Of a DNA stretch of 64,000 nt, positions 9,692-17,644 are shown piece by piece. The notes beneath the pieces were generated by a model. It was given only the letters and a program-made list of their open reading frames with translations, was not told the DNA's origin and did not search any database. A program made the position numbers and the translations under genes. Origin of the DNA: JANQLU01 sp964434955 (GTDB taxonomy: Bacteria > Planctomycetota > Planctomycetia > Pirellulales > Pirellulaceae); contig CAYSXI010000009.1 of assembly GCA_964434955.1 (NCBI GenBank), positions 1-64,000 of the forward strand, written 5' to 3'. The stretch's first letter is position 1. The number at the start of each line of letters is the position of its first letter.

Positions 9692-11692
9692 ATGAATGCT
9701 TTGGAACAAATTAAGTCTCGATTTGAACCGGTCCTCTCAAAAATGTCGGACACGGATGTCGGGCCGTTGTTGGAAATGATCAAGCCGGCCCAGGATAATC
9801 GTTTTGGCGATTACCAAATTAATAGCGCGATGAGCTTGAGCAAACGACTGAGTTCCGAATACGAAGGGCTTAAGTCGCCTCGCGAAGTTGCCGCAAAGAC
9901 CCTGGAAATGGTCGAGATCGACGACTTTTGCAAAAACGCCGAAGTCGCGGGTCCGGGGTTCATCAATCTGACCCTCGATGATCAGTGGATCAAGGGAAAG
10001 CTTGGGCAGGCCCTGGGCGACGATCGCCTGGCTGTCGCACCGACTGCGAATCCGAAAACGGTCGTGATTGATTTTTCGTCTCCCAACGTTGCGAAGCCGA
10101 TGCATGTGGGGCACATTCGTTCAACGGTGATCGGTGATTCGCTCGCAAAAATCCTCCGCTTCGCCGGACACAAGGTGATCACGGACAATCATTTGGGGGA
10201 TTGGGGTACCCAATTCGGAATGATCATCTACGGCTACAAGCACTTTGTCGACAAGTCGGCCTATGACAAATCGCCGATCGATGAATTGTTGAGGCTCTAC
10301 CGTTTGGTTCGCCAGATTATTGACTTTCATAAAAACAAGAATGAGACGATTCCGAAACTGCAAGCGGAATTGGTTACGCTTGGAGACAAGCTGGCTGAGC
10401 TCGAGGCGGCCGAGAAACCCGCCGATAAATCGGCCGCGAAAAAACAAAAGAAGGACATCGGCAGCCTCAAGAAAAAGATTGGCGAAATCAAGCTGGAGCT
10501 CGACGGCGATGACAAAAGTGAAGGCTTGCTTTTGAAAGTCGAAAAAGTCGAGCGGGATGAACCGACGCTCGAATTATTCAACCAGCACACCGAAACGGGT
10601 AAGCAAGTCTTGCAGGAGACGGTAAAGCTGCATCAGGGGGACGAGGAAAACGTTGGGCTCTGGAAAGAGTTTATGCCGGTTTGCCTGCAGGACATTCAGC
10701 GAATCTATGATCGGCTAAGCGTTGAGTTTGACCATTCGTATGGTGAAAGCTTTTATCACGAGATGCTGGCCGATGTTGTCGAGTCGCTGGAACAAAAGCA
10801 AATTGCCGCAGAAAGCCAGGGAGCAACCTGTGTTTTCCTGGATCAATTCGAGACCCCGATGATCGTTCGCAAAAAAGACGGCGCGTTCCTGTACTCGACA
10901 ACCGACTTGGCAACGATCAAATACCGAATGGATCACTGGCAGCCCGACACCGCGCTTTACGTTGTCGATCATCGCCAGCATGAACACTTTTCGAAGCTGT
11001 TCGCGGTGGCGGAAAAATGGGGCTACAGCGAGATCGATTTGAGGCACATCAGTTTCGGAACGATTCTCGGCAAGGATGGCAAGCCGTTCAAAACGCGCGA
11101 CGGTGACACGGTCGGGCTTGAAGGATTGATCAACGATGCTGTTTTGCACGCGAGAAAAGTCGTTAACGAAGTTGATCGTGACAACAATCTGGGTGAAGAT
11201 CAACGAGCGGCCGTTTCCGAGGTCGTCGGAGTCGGAGCACTCAAGTACGCGGATCTCTCCCAGAACCGAACATCGGACTACAAATTTGACTTTGAGAAAA
11301 TGGTCGCATTGAAGGGCAATACGGCGACGTATTTGCAGTATTGCTACGCCCGGGTTCAGGGCGTTTTCCGAAAGTGTGAAACGGATGGCGAAACGGTACG
11401 AGCGAATTCCGGGGATTTCACATTTGAGCAAGAGATTGAACGGCAACTTGCATTGAAACTCTGTCAGTTCGGCGAGGCGGTTGACGAAGTCTTGGTGGAC
11501 TTCAAGCCGAACTTGCTGGCCCAATACCTGTACGAGCTGACGGATACGTTTTTCAAATTCTATGACCAATGTCCGGTCAAAGATGCGGAGTCGGCATTGC
11601 AGCAAAGCCGTTTGCAGCTTTGCGATTTGGTGGCAAGGACCATCGAGCAGGGGCTTTCGATGCTCGGCATCGGTGTGGTTGAGAGGATGTAG
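9692..11692 (+). CDS. argS: Arginyl-tRNA synthetase with charged insertion
   Basis: The enzyme charges tRNA-Arg. The class I HIGH-type motif is FSSPNVAKPMHVGHIRST (HVGH at residues 138-141). The KMSK-like loop is GTILGKDGKPFKTRDG. The C-terminal DALR anticodon-binding domain ends in SMLGIGVVERM. The length of 666 residues exceeds the usual 560-590. The excess lies at about residues 212-295, a Lys/Glu/Ala-rich, probably coiled-coil segment (PADKSAAKKQKKDIGSLKKK) inserted in the catalytic domain. The ATG at 9692 matches the expected N-terminal additional domain. A DNA methyltransferase gene follows 27 bp downstream. Confidence 0.95.
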   Translation: MNALEQIKSRFEPVLSKMSDTDVGPLLEMIKPAQDNRFGDYQINSAMSLSKRLSSEYEGLKSPREVAAKTLEMVEIDDFCKNAEVAGPGFINLTLDDQWIKGKLGQALGDDRLAVAPTANPKTVVIDFSSPNVAKPMHVGHIRSTVIGDSLAKILRFAGHKVITDNHLGDWGTQFGMIIYGYKHFVDKSAYDKSPIDELLRLYRLVRQIIDFHKNKNETIPKLQAELVTLGDKLAELEAAEKPADKSAAKKQKKDIGSLKKKIGEIKLELDGDDKSEGLLLKVEKVERDEPTLELFNQHTETGKQVLQETVKLHQGDEENVGLWKEFMPVCLQDIQRIYDRLSVEFDHSYGESFYHEMLADVVESLEQKQIAAESQGATCVFLDQFETPMIVRKKDGAFLYSTTDLATIKYRMDHWQPDTALYVVDHRQHEHFSKLFAVAEKWGYSEIDLRHISFGTILGKDGKPFKTRDGDTVGLEGLINDAVLHARKVVNEVDRDNNLGEDQRAAVSEVVGVGALKYADLSQNRTSDYKFDFEKMVALKGNTATYLQYCYARVQGVFRKCETDGETVRANSGDFTFEQEIERQLALKLCQFGEAVDEVLVDFKPNLLAQYLYELTDTFFKFYDQCPVKDAESALQQSRLQLCDLVARTIEQGLSMLGIGVVERM

Positions 11693-11719
11693 GCGACGGC
11701 AAATTTTGGCAGGGAAGAC

Positions 11720-12637
11720 ATGCCCAATCGAAGCACTCAAAGTCGGGTTCGGAAACAAAGACCCTCGCGAAATGCGAAGTCGAAAGTGCTGGACTGTTTT
11801 CATTGCGGTGACGCTGCGAAGGTGCTTGCTGAACTTCCGGCCGATTGTGTCGACACGGTCGTCACCAGCCCACCCTATTTTCGCCAGCGCGATTACGAAT
11901 CCAGTTTGCAGATTGGTCAGGAAACCACGCCTCAGCAATACGTTCAACGTCTCGTGGAGGTCTTTGAGGAATCGCGACGCGTCTTGAAGTCGACCGGATC
12001 GCTTTGGGTCGTGTTGGGCGACAAGTATAAAAACGGCGAGCTGATGGGTCTGCCCTGGCGTTTCGCGATCGCAATGCAAGACGCCGGTTGGCATTTGCGA
12101 AGCGATATCATTTGGCACAAGCCAAACGCGATGCCTTCAAGCGTGAAGACGCGGCCGACGACGGATCATGAATACATCTTTTTCTTTTCTGCTGAGAAGG
12201 AATATTTTTATGATGCCGATGCGATTCGCGAACCGCATGTGACTTTTTCGGCCGAAAGCAAAATGAAGGGCGGCCGAAATCATTTCGGGAAGCGTGGCGG
12301 GACGCCGGAGAAGGGAAAGAACTCGGGGAGTTCCAATTTGCACGATGCCCGTTGGGATCAAGCATTTCATCCCAAGGGACGCAACAAGCGAACGGTCTGG
12401 TCCATCTCGCTTTCGAAGTGTCGTGAAGCTCATTTTGCCGTGTTCCCCGAAAAGCTCGTTGAGAATTGCGTGAAGGCTGGCTCGCCCGAAGGTGGTGTTG
12501 TTTTGGACCCGTTCAGTGGTACCGGTACGACGGCCCGTGTCGCAAAGAAGCTTGGGCGCAGTTTCATTGCGATCGATTGTTCGAAAAAGTATTGCCAGAT
12601 CGCGGAAAAGATGTTGGCCGCCGAGGCGGACGTTTAG
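11720..12637 (+). CDS. Orphan site-specific DNA methyltransferase, probably N4-cytosine
   Basis: The product (305 residues) has the catalytic motif IV TSPPYFRQRDY at about residues 49-59. The SAM-binding motif I LDPFSGTGTT comes late, at 262-271. This is the beta-class permuted order. S/T-PPY rather than D/N-PPY suggests N4-cytosine methylation, by family knowledge. A variable, Gly/Lys-rich target-recognition stretch lies between residues 180 and 230. No restriction endonuclease, specificity subunit or mobile element is nearby. The gene follows argS closely and may be co-transcribed, so it is more likely a solitary regulatory-type enzyme than part of a restriction system. The recognition sequence cannot be told from sequence alone. 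Confidence 0.85.
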   Translation: MPNRSTQSRVRKQRPSRNAKSKVLDCFHCGDAAKVLAELPADCVDTVVTSPPYFRQRDYESSLQIGQETTPQQYVQRLVEVFEESRRVLKSTGSLWVVLGDKYKNGELMGLPWRFAIAMQDAGWHLRSDIIWHKPNAMPSSVKTRPTTDHEYIFFFSAEKEYFYDADAIREPHVTFSAESKMKGGRNHFGKRGGTPEKGKNSGSSNLHDARWDQAFHPKGRNKRTVWSISLSKCREAHFAVFPEKLVENCVKAGSPEGGVVLDPFSGTGTTARVAKKLGRSFIAIDCSKKYCQIAEKMLAAEADV

Positions 12638-12704
12638 TTTTCCGATGCGGGGTGGTTGGTGGATTCCGCTTGATTTTGACCGGCGCGGCCGTTTTTCAGA
12701 TTAC

Positions 12705-12845
12705 TAGAACCACTCGCTGGCGCTTCGAGCTTGTATGGTTGGGGGCAGAATCACTCGAGCGGAATCACTCGCTTGTGCTTCTTGCTTGTATGACAAGTTT
12801 TGAGTGGCGCGTGGTAATCCACGTGGTAGCGCTTCGTGCTTGTAG
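12705..12845. repeat. Dispersed intergenic repeat, further copies of the 331-405 family
   Basis: The 274-bp gap between the methyltransferase and lnt genes holds degenerate copies: AACCACTCGCTGGCGCTTCG near 12709, AATCACTCGCTTGTGCTTCT near 12766 and TAGCGCTTCGTGCTTGTA near 12827. All share the GCTTCnnGCTTGTA core seen at 331-405. An imperfect palindrome (GTGGTAATCCACGTGG) lies between the last two. No gene is seen here. Confidence 0.6.
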
Positions 12846-12911
12846 GTGTGATCTTTGTAACGTGCCCTGGTGACACTGGGTGGAAGTCCAAGCGATGCAG
12901 ACGAGGTTTCA

Positions 12912-14630
12912 TTAGTCGCTTGGTTCTGGACGTGGACGTTTGACAAACGACACGATCACGGCGATGAGGCAGAGCAACAGGCAACTCGCAGCGGGCCAAT
13001 CGCCAACCGAACGATAAATACTTGTATGCGGTTTGTTGCGTTGTTTTAATTCGACGTACAAAACGTCTGTTTTTCGACGGGGGCCCTTTTGCAGAATTCG
13101 GCCGGCATCATCGACGTGCCCGGAAAAACCGGTGTTTGCCGAGATGATTGTTTGCTTTCGTAGTTCAACCGAACGAAAAACGTTGCAGGCGAAATGCACA
13201 TCCAGGCAGTTCGTCCCGTAAAACCAGCCGTCGTTGGTGATGTTGGCAAGCACGTCCGGTTCCTCGTCGCGCTGCGCCAATTGGTTGACATGGGCACGAA
13301 TCAGGTGACCAACGGTACTCTCGAAACACACACTGGGGCAGAACTTGATCCCATCAATTTCAATCATCGATGGTCCTTCGCCCTGCCCTAGCCCGGCGGG
13401 AATCGGCATGAAGTCATAAACGAAGGGAACGTAACTCCCGAAGGGGAAGTATTCTCCGAACATGACCAGATGGTTTTTGTTGTAGAGACCTTGGACGTCG
13501 CCGTTCTGGTCGATGTAAAAAACACTGTTGTATTCCGTATCGGTGTCGGTAGCGTAACCGTGCCCTCCCGAAAGCATCGGAACCCCCGTTCCCGAATTCA
13601 AAACTGGCGACTGAGGGTCAAAGGGATAGGGTTCGTCGCTTTGGATCGCTCGAAAGACTTGCCGAAACGCTTGGGTGGATTCAGGATCCGTCGCTCGTGA
13701 ATCCGTACCCTGATCGAGAAATAAATGCTCGGCCGGAAAAATGGATTCGGGCCAGATCAACAGGTCGACTTGGTGTTTCTTCTGGGTAACCGCTTTGTGA
13801 GTCAAGCCTTGGTATTGAACAATTTGCTGCTCGTAGAATGTTTCAAACTCTTCAATCGTTTTTGGGAAAACTGTGTCAATGGAACCCTGGATAATCGCCA
13901 CTTTGAGCGATTTGGATTCATCCGGTTGCGTGTCAAGCGGCGCGAATTGGCTCAAGCGAAATTGGCCATAGCCAAGCATGAACCCGAGCGTCGCAACGAC
14001 CAGGGCGACACGCGATGCAATGATGATCTTGGATTTGGTTTTGAATTCAAGCAATAAATCCAACAGGCACCCACTGACCAATGCGATCAGAAAAGTGGTT
14101 CCGTATCCGCCCGCAATATCGGCGGTTTGAATCATGATCGGAAAGTTCACCATCGAATGCGCCAACATCGAGGTTCCCAAACCGGTCACCATATAAGCTC
14201 GGATCAGTTCCACGCTTACCCAGCCAAACGGCAACACCAAGAACAAGGGCACGCGAAGTCTTTGATGCAAACTCCGGCCGAACCAAATGAACAACGGAAA
14301 GTAGCAGGCCAGGTAGGAGGACATCAACAGCCACCCGAAAATTCCCGCCCAGTGCGGGATGCAAACGAAGTAGTGGATGGCACCCCAATAGACGAAACCG
14401 GCAAACCAGATGCTGAACCATTGCCGACGACCCAGTGGCGAATCTTTTTGACAAACGATCAGCCCGAGCGGGATTAGTGCAATCCATGCCAAGGGCCAAA
14501 ATTCGAGCGGTGCCTGAGAAAGCCAGAGCAACCATGCTGATCCCATCGCGAGCGCAAAGGGTCTGCGGTGCCAGGGTGTCAGTTCGTCCTTGATGTTTTT
14601 TTTGGGCAACGTTTTGGACCGGGAGAGCAA
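12912..14630 (-). CDS. lnt: Apolipoprotein N-acyltransferase
   Basis: Lnt adds the third acyl chain to the N-terminal cysteine of lipoproteins in the inner membrane. The 572 residues have about six N-terminal transmembrane segments up to residue 225, then a nitrilase-like periplasmic domain. The catalytic triad is visible: E295 in LLIWPES, K385 in GLYNKNHLVMFGEYFPFG and C435 in CPSVCFES. A final transmembrane helix (AASCLLLCLIAVIVSF) precedes a short cytoplasmic tail. The frame opens with a TTG at 14630; the start is uncertain because no ATG occurs before residue 29. Together with a lipoprotein gene divergent from it at 14847, this fits an outer-membrane lipoprotein pathway. Confidence 0.93.
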   Translation of the reverse strand: MLSRSKTLPKKNIKDELTPWHRRPFALAMGSAWLLWLSQAPLEFWPLAWIALIPLGLIVCQKDSPLGRRQWFSIWFAGFVYWGAIHYFVCIPHWAGIFGWLLMSSYLACYFPLFIWFGRSLHQRLRVPLFLVLPFGWVSVELIRAYMVTGLGTSMLAHSMVNFPIMIQTADIAGGYGTTFLIALVSGCLLDLLLEFKTKSKIIIASRVALVVATLGFMLGYGQFRLSQFAPLDTQPDESKSLKVAIIQGSIDTVFPKTIEEFETFYEQQIVQYQGLTHKAVTQKKHQVDLLIWPESIFPAEHLFLDQGTDSRATDPESTQAFRQVFRAIQSDEPYPFDPQSPVLNSGTGVPMLSGGHGYATDTDTEYNSVFYIDQNGDVQGLYNKNHLVMFGEYFPFGSYVPFVYDFMPIPAGLGQGEGPSMIEIDGIKFCPSVCFESTVGHLIRAHVNQLAQRDEEPDVLANITNDGWFYGTNCLDVHFACNVFRSVELRKQTIISANTGFSGHVDDAGRILQKGPRRKTDVLYVELKQRNKPHTSIYRSVGDWPAASCLLLCLIAVIVSFVKRPRPEPSD

Positions 14631-14846
14631 AGCGAGAATCGAACGGCGTCGCGTTAAAGTCGCGTTCAGGGAACGCGGATTCGGCAGTCGATTCGGATAT
14701 ATTAAAGTTTTTCCGGCCGATCGTCCTAGAGCAATGTTGTCACAAGAAAATCATATGTTGGGCAATTTCTTGCCTTCAGAACCTTCCGAAGCAAATTCGA
14801 TTCGATAGAATGCTCCAATTGCTCGGCCAACATATTTGAGGATTGG

Positions 14847-15671
14847 ATGTATCCGATGAAACAACTGCTTTCCATTCGTCAGAGCGACTTTTTGCCGGTC
14901 CTCCTGGGACTCTCCGTATGTTTGATTATCGGTTGCTCGAATTCATCGAAAAATGCCAAGAAATACGACGACTTTGTTTCCGGCCAGAAACTCATTGAAG
15001 CCTCCGAGAGCGCGGAGGCATTTAGCGAATTCGAAGGCAAGGAAAAATCCCTAGAATTCAAGGTTGAGGATATTTACCGGAACAATAGCGATCCGAATAT
15101 CAAAGAGCGGAAATGGTCGATCCGTGGGAGGTGGAGCCATGGGAATACAGAGAGCGACGATGAGTTATTGGTAATTGCCGACCTGGATCAATGTGTTCTG
15201 TTTCAAAACGAAGGAGCGAATGTTTATATATGGGATAAAGTTACGTCGCAGGAAAAAATTGTTGTTCGAGGTAAAGTGCTGCATGCGGCCAAACGTTGCA
15301 TCAACATGACGGGCACAAGCCTGTTGGAGGCGGATATGGCGACGCCAAAATTGACGAAGCAATTCTTCGACAAAGCGCTCAAGTCAGATGGTCCGGATGG
15401 ATTGGCAGATAGGTTATTTACGGCCACCGGGGTCCTTGGGGATTTGCAACGCGAAAGCAAAACGCGGATTTCCTGGCCCTTTACGACCGAGGACGGACTG
15501 AAGGGCAAAGTCGTGTTCGACGATGATATCGCCTGGCAATATGCAGTGTCCCGAGGTTTCAAAAACTTGTCGGATGGGCAAACCGTTTCTTTGATCTGCA
15601 GTGACGTTCAAGTCGATGAGGGAGGGAATCTCATTTGGTATCATCCTTCTCGATTTGACGACCTCAAATAA
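14847..15671 (+). CDS. Predicted lipoprotein of unknown function
   Basis: The product (274 residues) has a type II signal peptide: MYPMKQLLSIRQSD, a hydrophobic stretch, then the lipobox LIIGC with the lipidated Cys near residue 30. A Ser/Asn/Lys-rich linker follows. The mature part holds two similar beta-rich halves. One is around FSEFEGKEKSLEFKVEDIYRN and the other around LFTATGVLGDLQRESKTRIS; both read like OB-fold/tRNA_anti-like domains (GKxxxVxGxV patterns such as EKIVVRGKVLHAAKRC). This domain reading is inference. The gene stands alone and is divergent from lnt. Confidence 0.75.
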   Translation: MYPMKQLLSIRQSDFLPVLLGLSVCLIIGCSNSSKNAKKYDDFVSGQKLIEASESAEAFSEFEGKEKSLEFKVEDIYRNNSDPNIKERKWSIRGRWSHGNTESDDELLVIADLDQCVLFQNEGANVYIWDKVTSQEKIVVRGKVLHAAKRCINMTGTSLLEADMATPKLTKQFFDKALKSDGPDGLADRLFTATGVLGDLQRESKTRISWPFTTEDGLKGKVVFDDDIAWQYAVSRGFKNLSDGQTVSLICSDVQVDEGGNLIWYHPSRFDDLK

Positions 15672-15735
15672 TTTCTTCCGGCAATCGGGGCGTTCGCTGA
15701 ATCGAGAGGAATTGGAGCACTTTGTACTGCATTGA

Positions 15736-16935
15736 TTACAGCTTGACGCAGGTGACTTCAGAGCCCCTGGCATATTTCGTTTCCGCTTCGAACATGGCCA
15801 GGGCGTTGGCGTTGGCGATCGTGATTTGATCCGCCGAGCCCTTCCAGGGTAAAGGAGTGATGCGATTCGACCTGGGGCAGTAGGTCGAAGCTTGAAACAG
15901 CTTTCGATTTCCGCGGTTGTGAAAGTCGGCGGTGAGTTCCGCTTGAATCCATTCCGGCTGGGGGTTCGTCGATCCTGCCAGTTTCAGGATTCCCGGCTTT
16001 ACGAGAAGTTCAAAACAAACCAGGCTGCTGACTGGATTCCCGGGCAGCCCGAATACAAGACACCGGTGGTCGTCTTGTTCGAAGACGCCAAACCATACGG
16101 GTTTGCCAGGTTTCAAGTTGATCTTGTGGAAGACCTTTTTCACGCCAAGTTTCTCCAGCGAATCGGGTATCAAGTCCAGGTCACCCATCGATACCCCGCC
16201 AGTGATCACGAGCACGTCATGCTGCAAACCCATTTTCATGGTTCCCCGGATCGCCTCAGCATCGTCGGCAACATGCCCAATTGGTTGGACTTGATCACTG
16301 ACCCGAGAAGCCAGTGAAAAAATCATCGGGCCATTGCTATTTCGAATCTGTGGGCCTTGGGGAGTTTGATCATGCGGGATGACCTCGTCGCCCGAAGTCA
16401 TGATTCCAATGGAAGGTTGGCGAACGACCCGCAATTCGCTGTGTCCGTTCTCCGCCAAAGCGCCGACTTGCCAGGCTTCGATTCGGGTTCCGATCCCGCG
16501 AATCGTTTCATTGCATTTTGCGATGGATGATTCCCTGAGAATCAAGTCGCCCTTTGAAACGGAATCCAAATCCAATTCGATTTGATGCTCCGAAATTTCC
16601 GTGACGTTTTCGAACATTACAACGGCGTTGGCACCTGCCGGGATCGGGGCGCCCGTCATGATTCGGATGGCACTTCCAGAATTCAATTCGCGGTCTGACT
16701 GCTCACCTGCCGTCACTCGTTCGACCACTTCGAGGATTTGCTTACCGCCATGTTCATCCGATATCTTGATCGCGAAACCGTCGACCAGCGATTTTGAAAA
16801 CGCGGGAATCGCGGCATCGGTCGTCAGGGAATCTGCCAGGAAATAGCCAGCCGCATCTTCAATCGCGACATGAATGGTCGAAAGCGGCGAGCAATTCGCC
16901 AAAATCGCATCAAGGGCGTCATCAAAAGGAATCAT
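15736..16935 (-). CDS. moeA: Molybdopterin molybdenumtransferase MoeA
   Basis: MoeA inserts molybdate into adenylylated molybdopterin in Moco synthesis. Its 399 residues are the standard length. The N-terminal part holds GAPIPAGANAVVMFENV. The MoCF-binding domain has GIMTSGDEV, then VLVITGGVSMGDLDLIPDSLEKLG, INLKPGKPVWFGVF and FGLPGNPVSSLVCFELL. A C-terminal beta domain follows. It is the last gene of a minus-strand run with the amidotransferase and DsbD genes, 82 bp after the former. No other mo-genes are in view. Confidence 0.95.
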   Translation of the reverse strand: MIPFDDALDAILANCSPLSTIHVAIEDAAGYFLADSLTTDAAIPAFSKSLVDGFAIKISDEHGGKQILEVVERVTAGEQSDRELNSGSAIRIMTGAPIPAGANAVVMFENVTEISEHQIELDLDSVSKGDLILRESSIAKCNETIRGIGTRIEAWQVGALAENGHSELRVVRQPSIGIMTSGDEVIPHDQTPQGPQIRNSNGPMIFSLASRVSDQVQPIGHVADDAEAIRGTMKMGLQHDVLVITGGVSMGDLDLIPDSLEKLGVKKVFHKINLKPGKPVWFGVFEQDDHRCLVFGLPGNPVSSLVCFELLVKPGILKLAGSTNPQPEWIQAELTADFHNRGNRKLFQASTYCPRSNRITPLPWKGSADQITIANANALAMFEAETKYARGSEVTCVKL

Positions 16936-17017
16936 GGTCTACCTGCAGAAGTTGCAATCAGCAAACGTTTATAAGCGGGCGAATCGAGAATTACAACGAA
17001 TGCGACATGATCGGTCG

Positions 17018-17617
17018 TCAGACGGCGCCGGCTGCTGAGACCTTCAGAAAGTTCTTGAGAAGTTCCGGTCCGCTTTCACTTAGAAAACTTTCCGGGTGAA
17101 ACTGAACCCCGAAAATTGGATGTTCGCGATGTTCAATGGCCATGACTTCGAGAGAACCGTCGTCGTTCGTGGTCCAGGCCGTCATTTCGAATTCATCACT
17201 CAAAGTTCCCGGGTCAATGACCAGACTGTGATAACGAGTGGCGACCATCGGATTCGGTAGGCCCCGGAAAATCCCCTTGCCGTTGTGCTGGATTTCATCC
17301 GTTTTGCCATGATACAGATGGGTTGCCCGAACAATTTCCGCATCGGTAGCGAATCCAATCGACTGGTGTCCAAGGCAGACGCCAAACACCGGGATTTTTC
17401 CCGCAAATGCTTTGACGCAGTCGACCGAGATTCCTGCCTCTCGCGGGGTGCAGGGGCCTGGAGAAATGATCAAGTGCGACGGGTTGAGCGCAAGGGCTTC
17501 GTCGATTGAAATCTCGTCGTTTCGTTTAACAACGATCTCCAAGGACGAATCGACCTCGCCCAGGCGGTGCACCAAATTGAAGGTGAAGGAATCGTAGTTG
17601 TCGATTAATAGAATCAA
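17018..17617 (-). CDS. pabA: Anthranilate/aminodeoxychorismate synthase glutamine amidotransferase
   Basis: This class I glutamine amidotransferase subunit supplies ammonia to a chorismate-using partner (TrpE or PabB). The 199 residues start MILLIDNYDSFTFNLVHRLGE, the standard TrpG/PabA N-terminus. The nucleophile Cys lies in FGVCLGHQSIG and the His-Glu pair in VQFHPESF near the C-terminus; ISPGPCTPREAG is also present. Sequence alone does not separate TrpG from PabA, and many bacteria share one subunit for both. No trpE or pabB is nearby. It starts 27 bp after the stop of the DsbD-family gene, so the two are probably co-transcribed. Confidence 0.88.
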   Translation of the reverse strand: MILLIDNYDSFTFNLVHRLGEVDSSLEIVVKRNDEISIDEALALNPSHLIISPGPCTPREAGISVDCVKAFAGKIPVFGVCLGHQSIGFATDAEIVRATHLYHGKTDEIQHNGKGIFRGLPNPMVATRYHSLVIDPGTLSDEFEMTAWTTNDDGSLEVMAIEHREHPIFGVQFHPESFLSESGPELLKNFLKVSAAGAV

Positions 17618-17644
17618 TGGATGATCCTGGCTTCAAAGTGGTGG

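Noticed and set aside
12466..12873. 135-codon plus-strand frame at the end of the methyltransferase gene
   Set aside because: Overlaps the methyltransferase in another frame and then translates the intergenic repeat.
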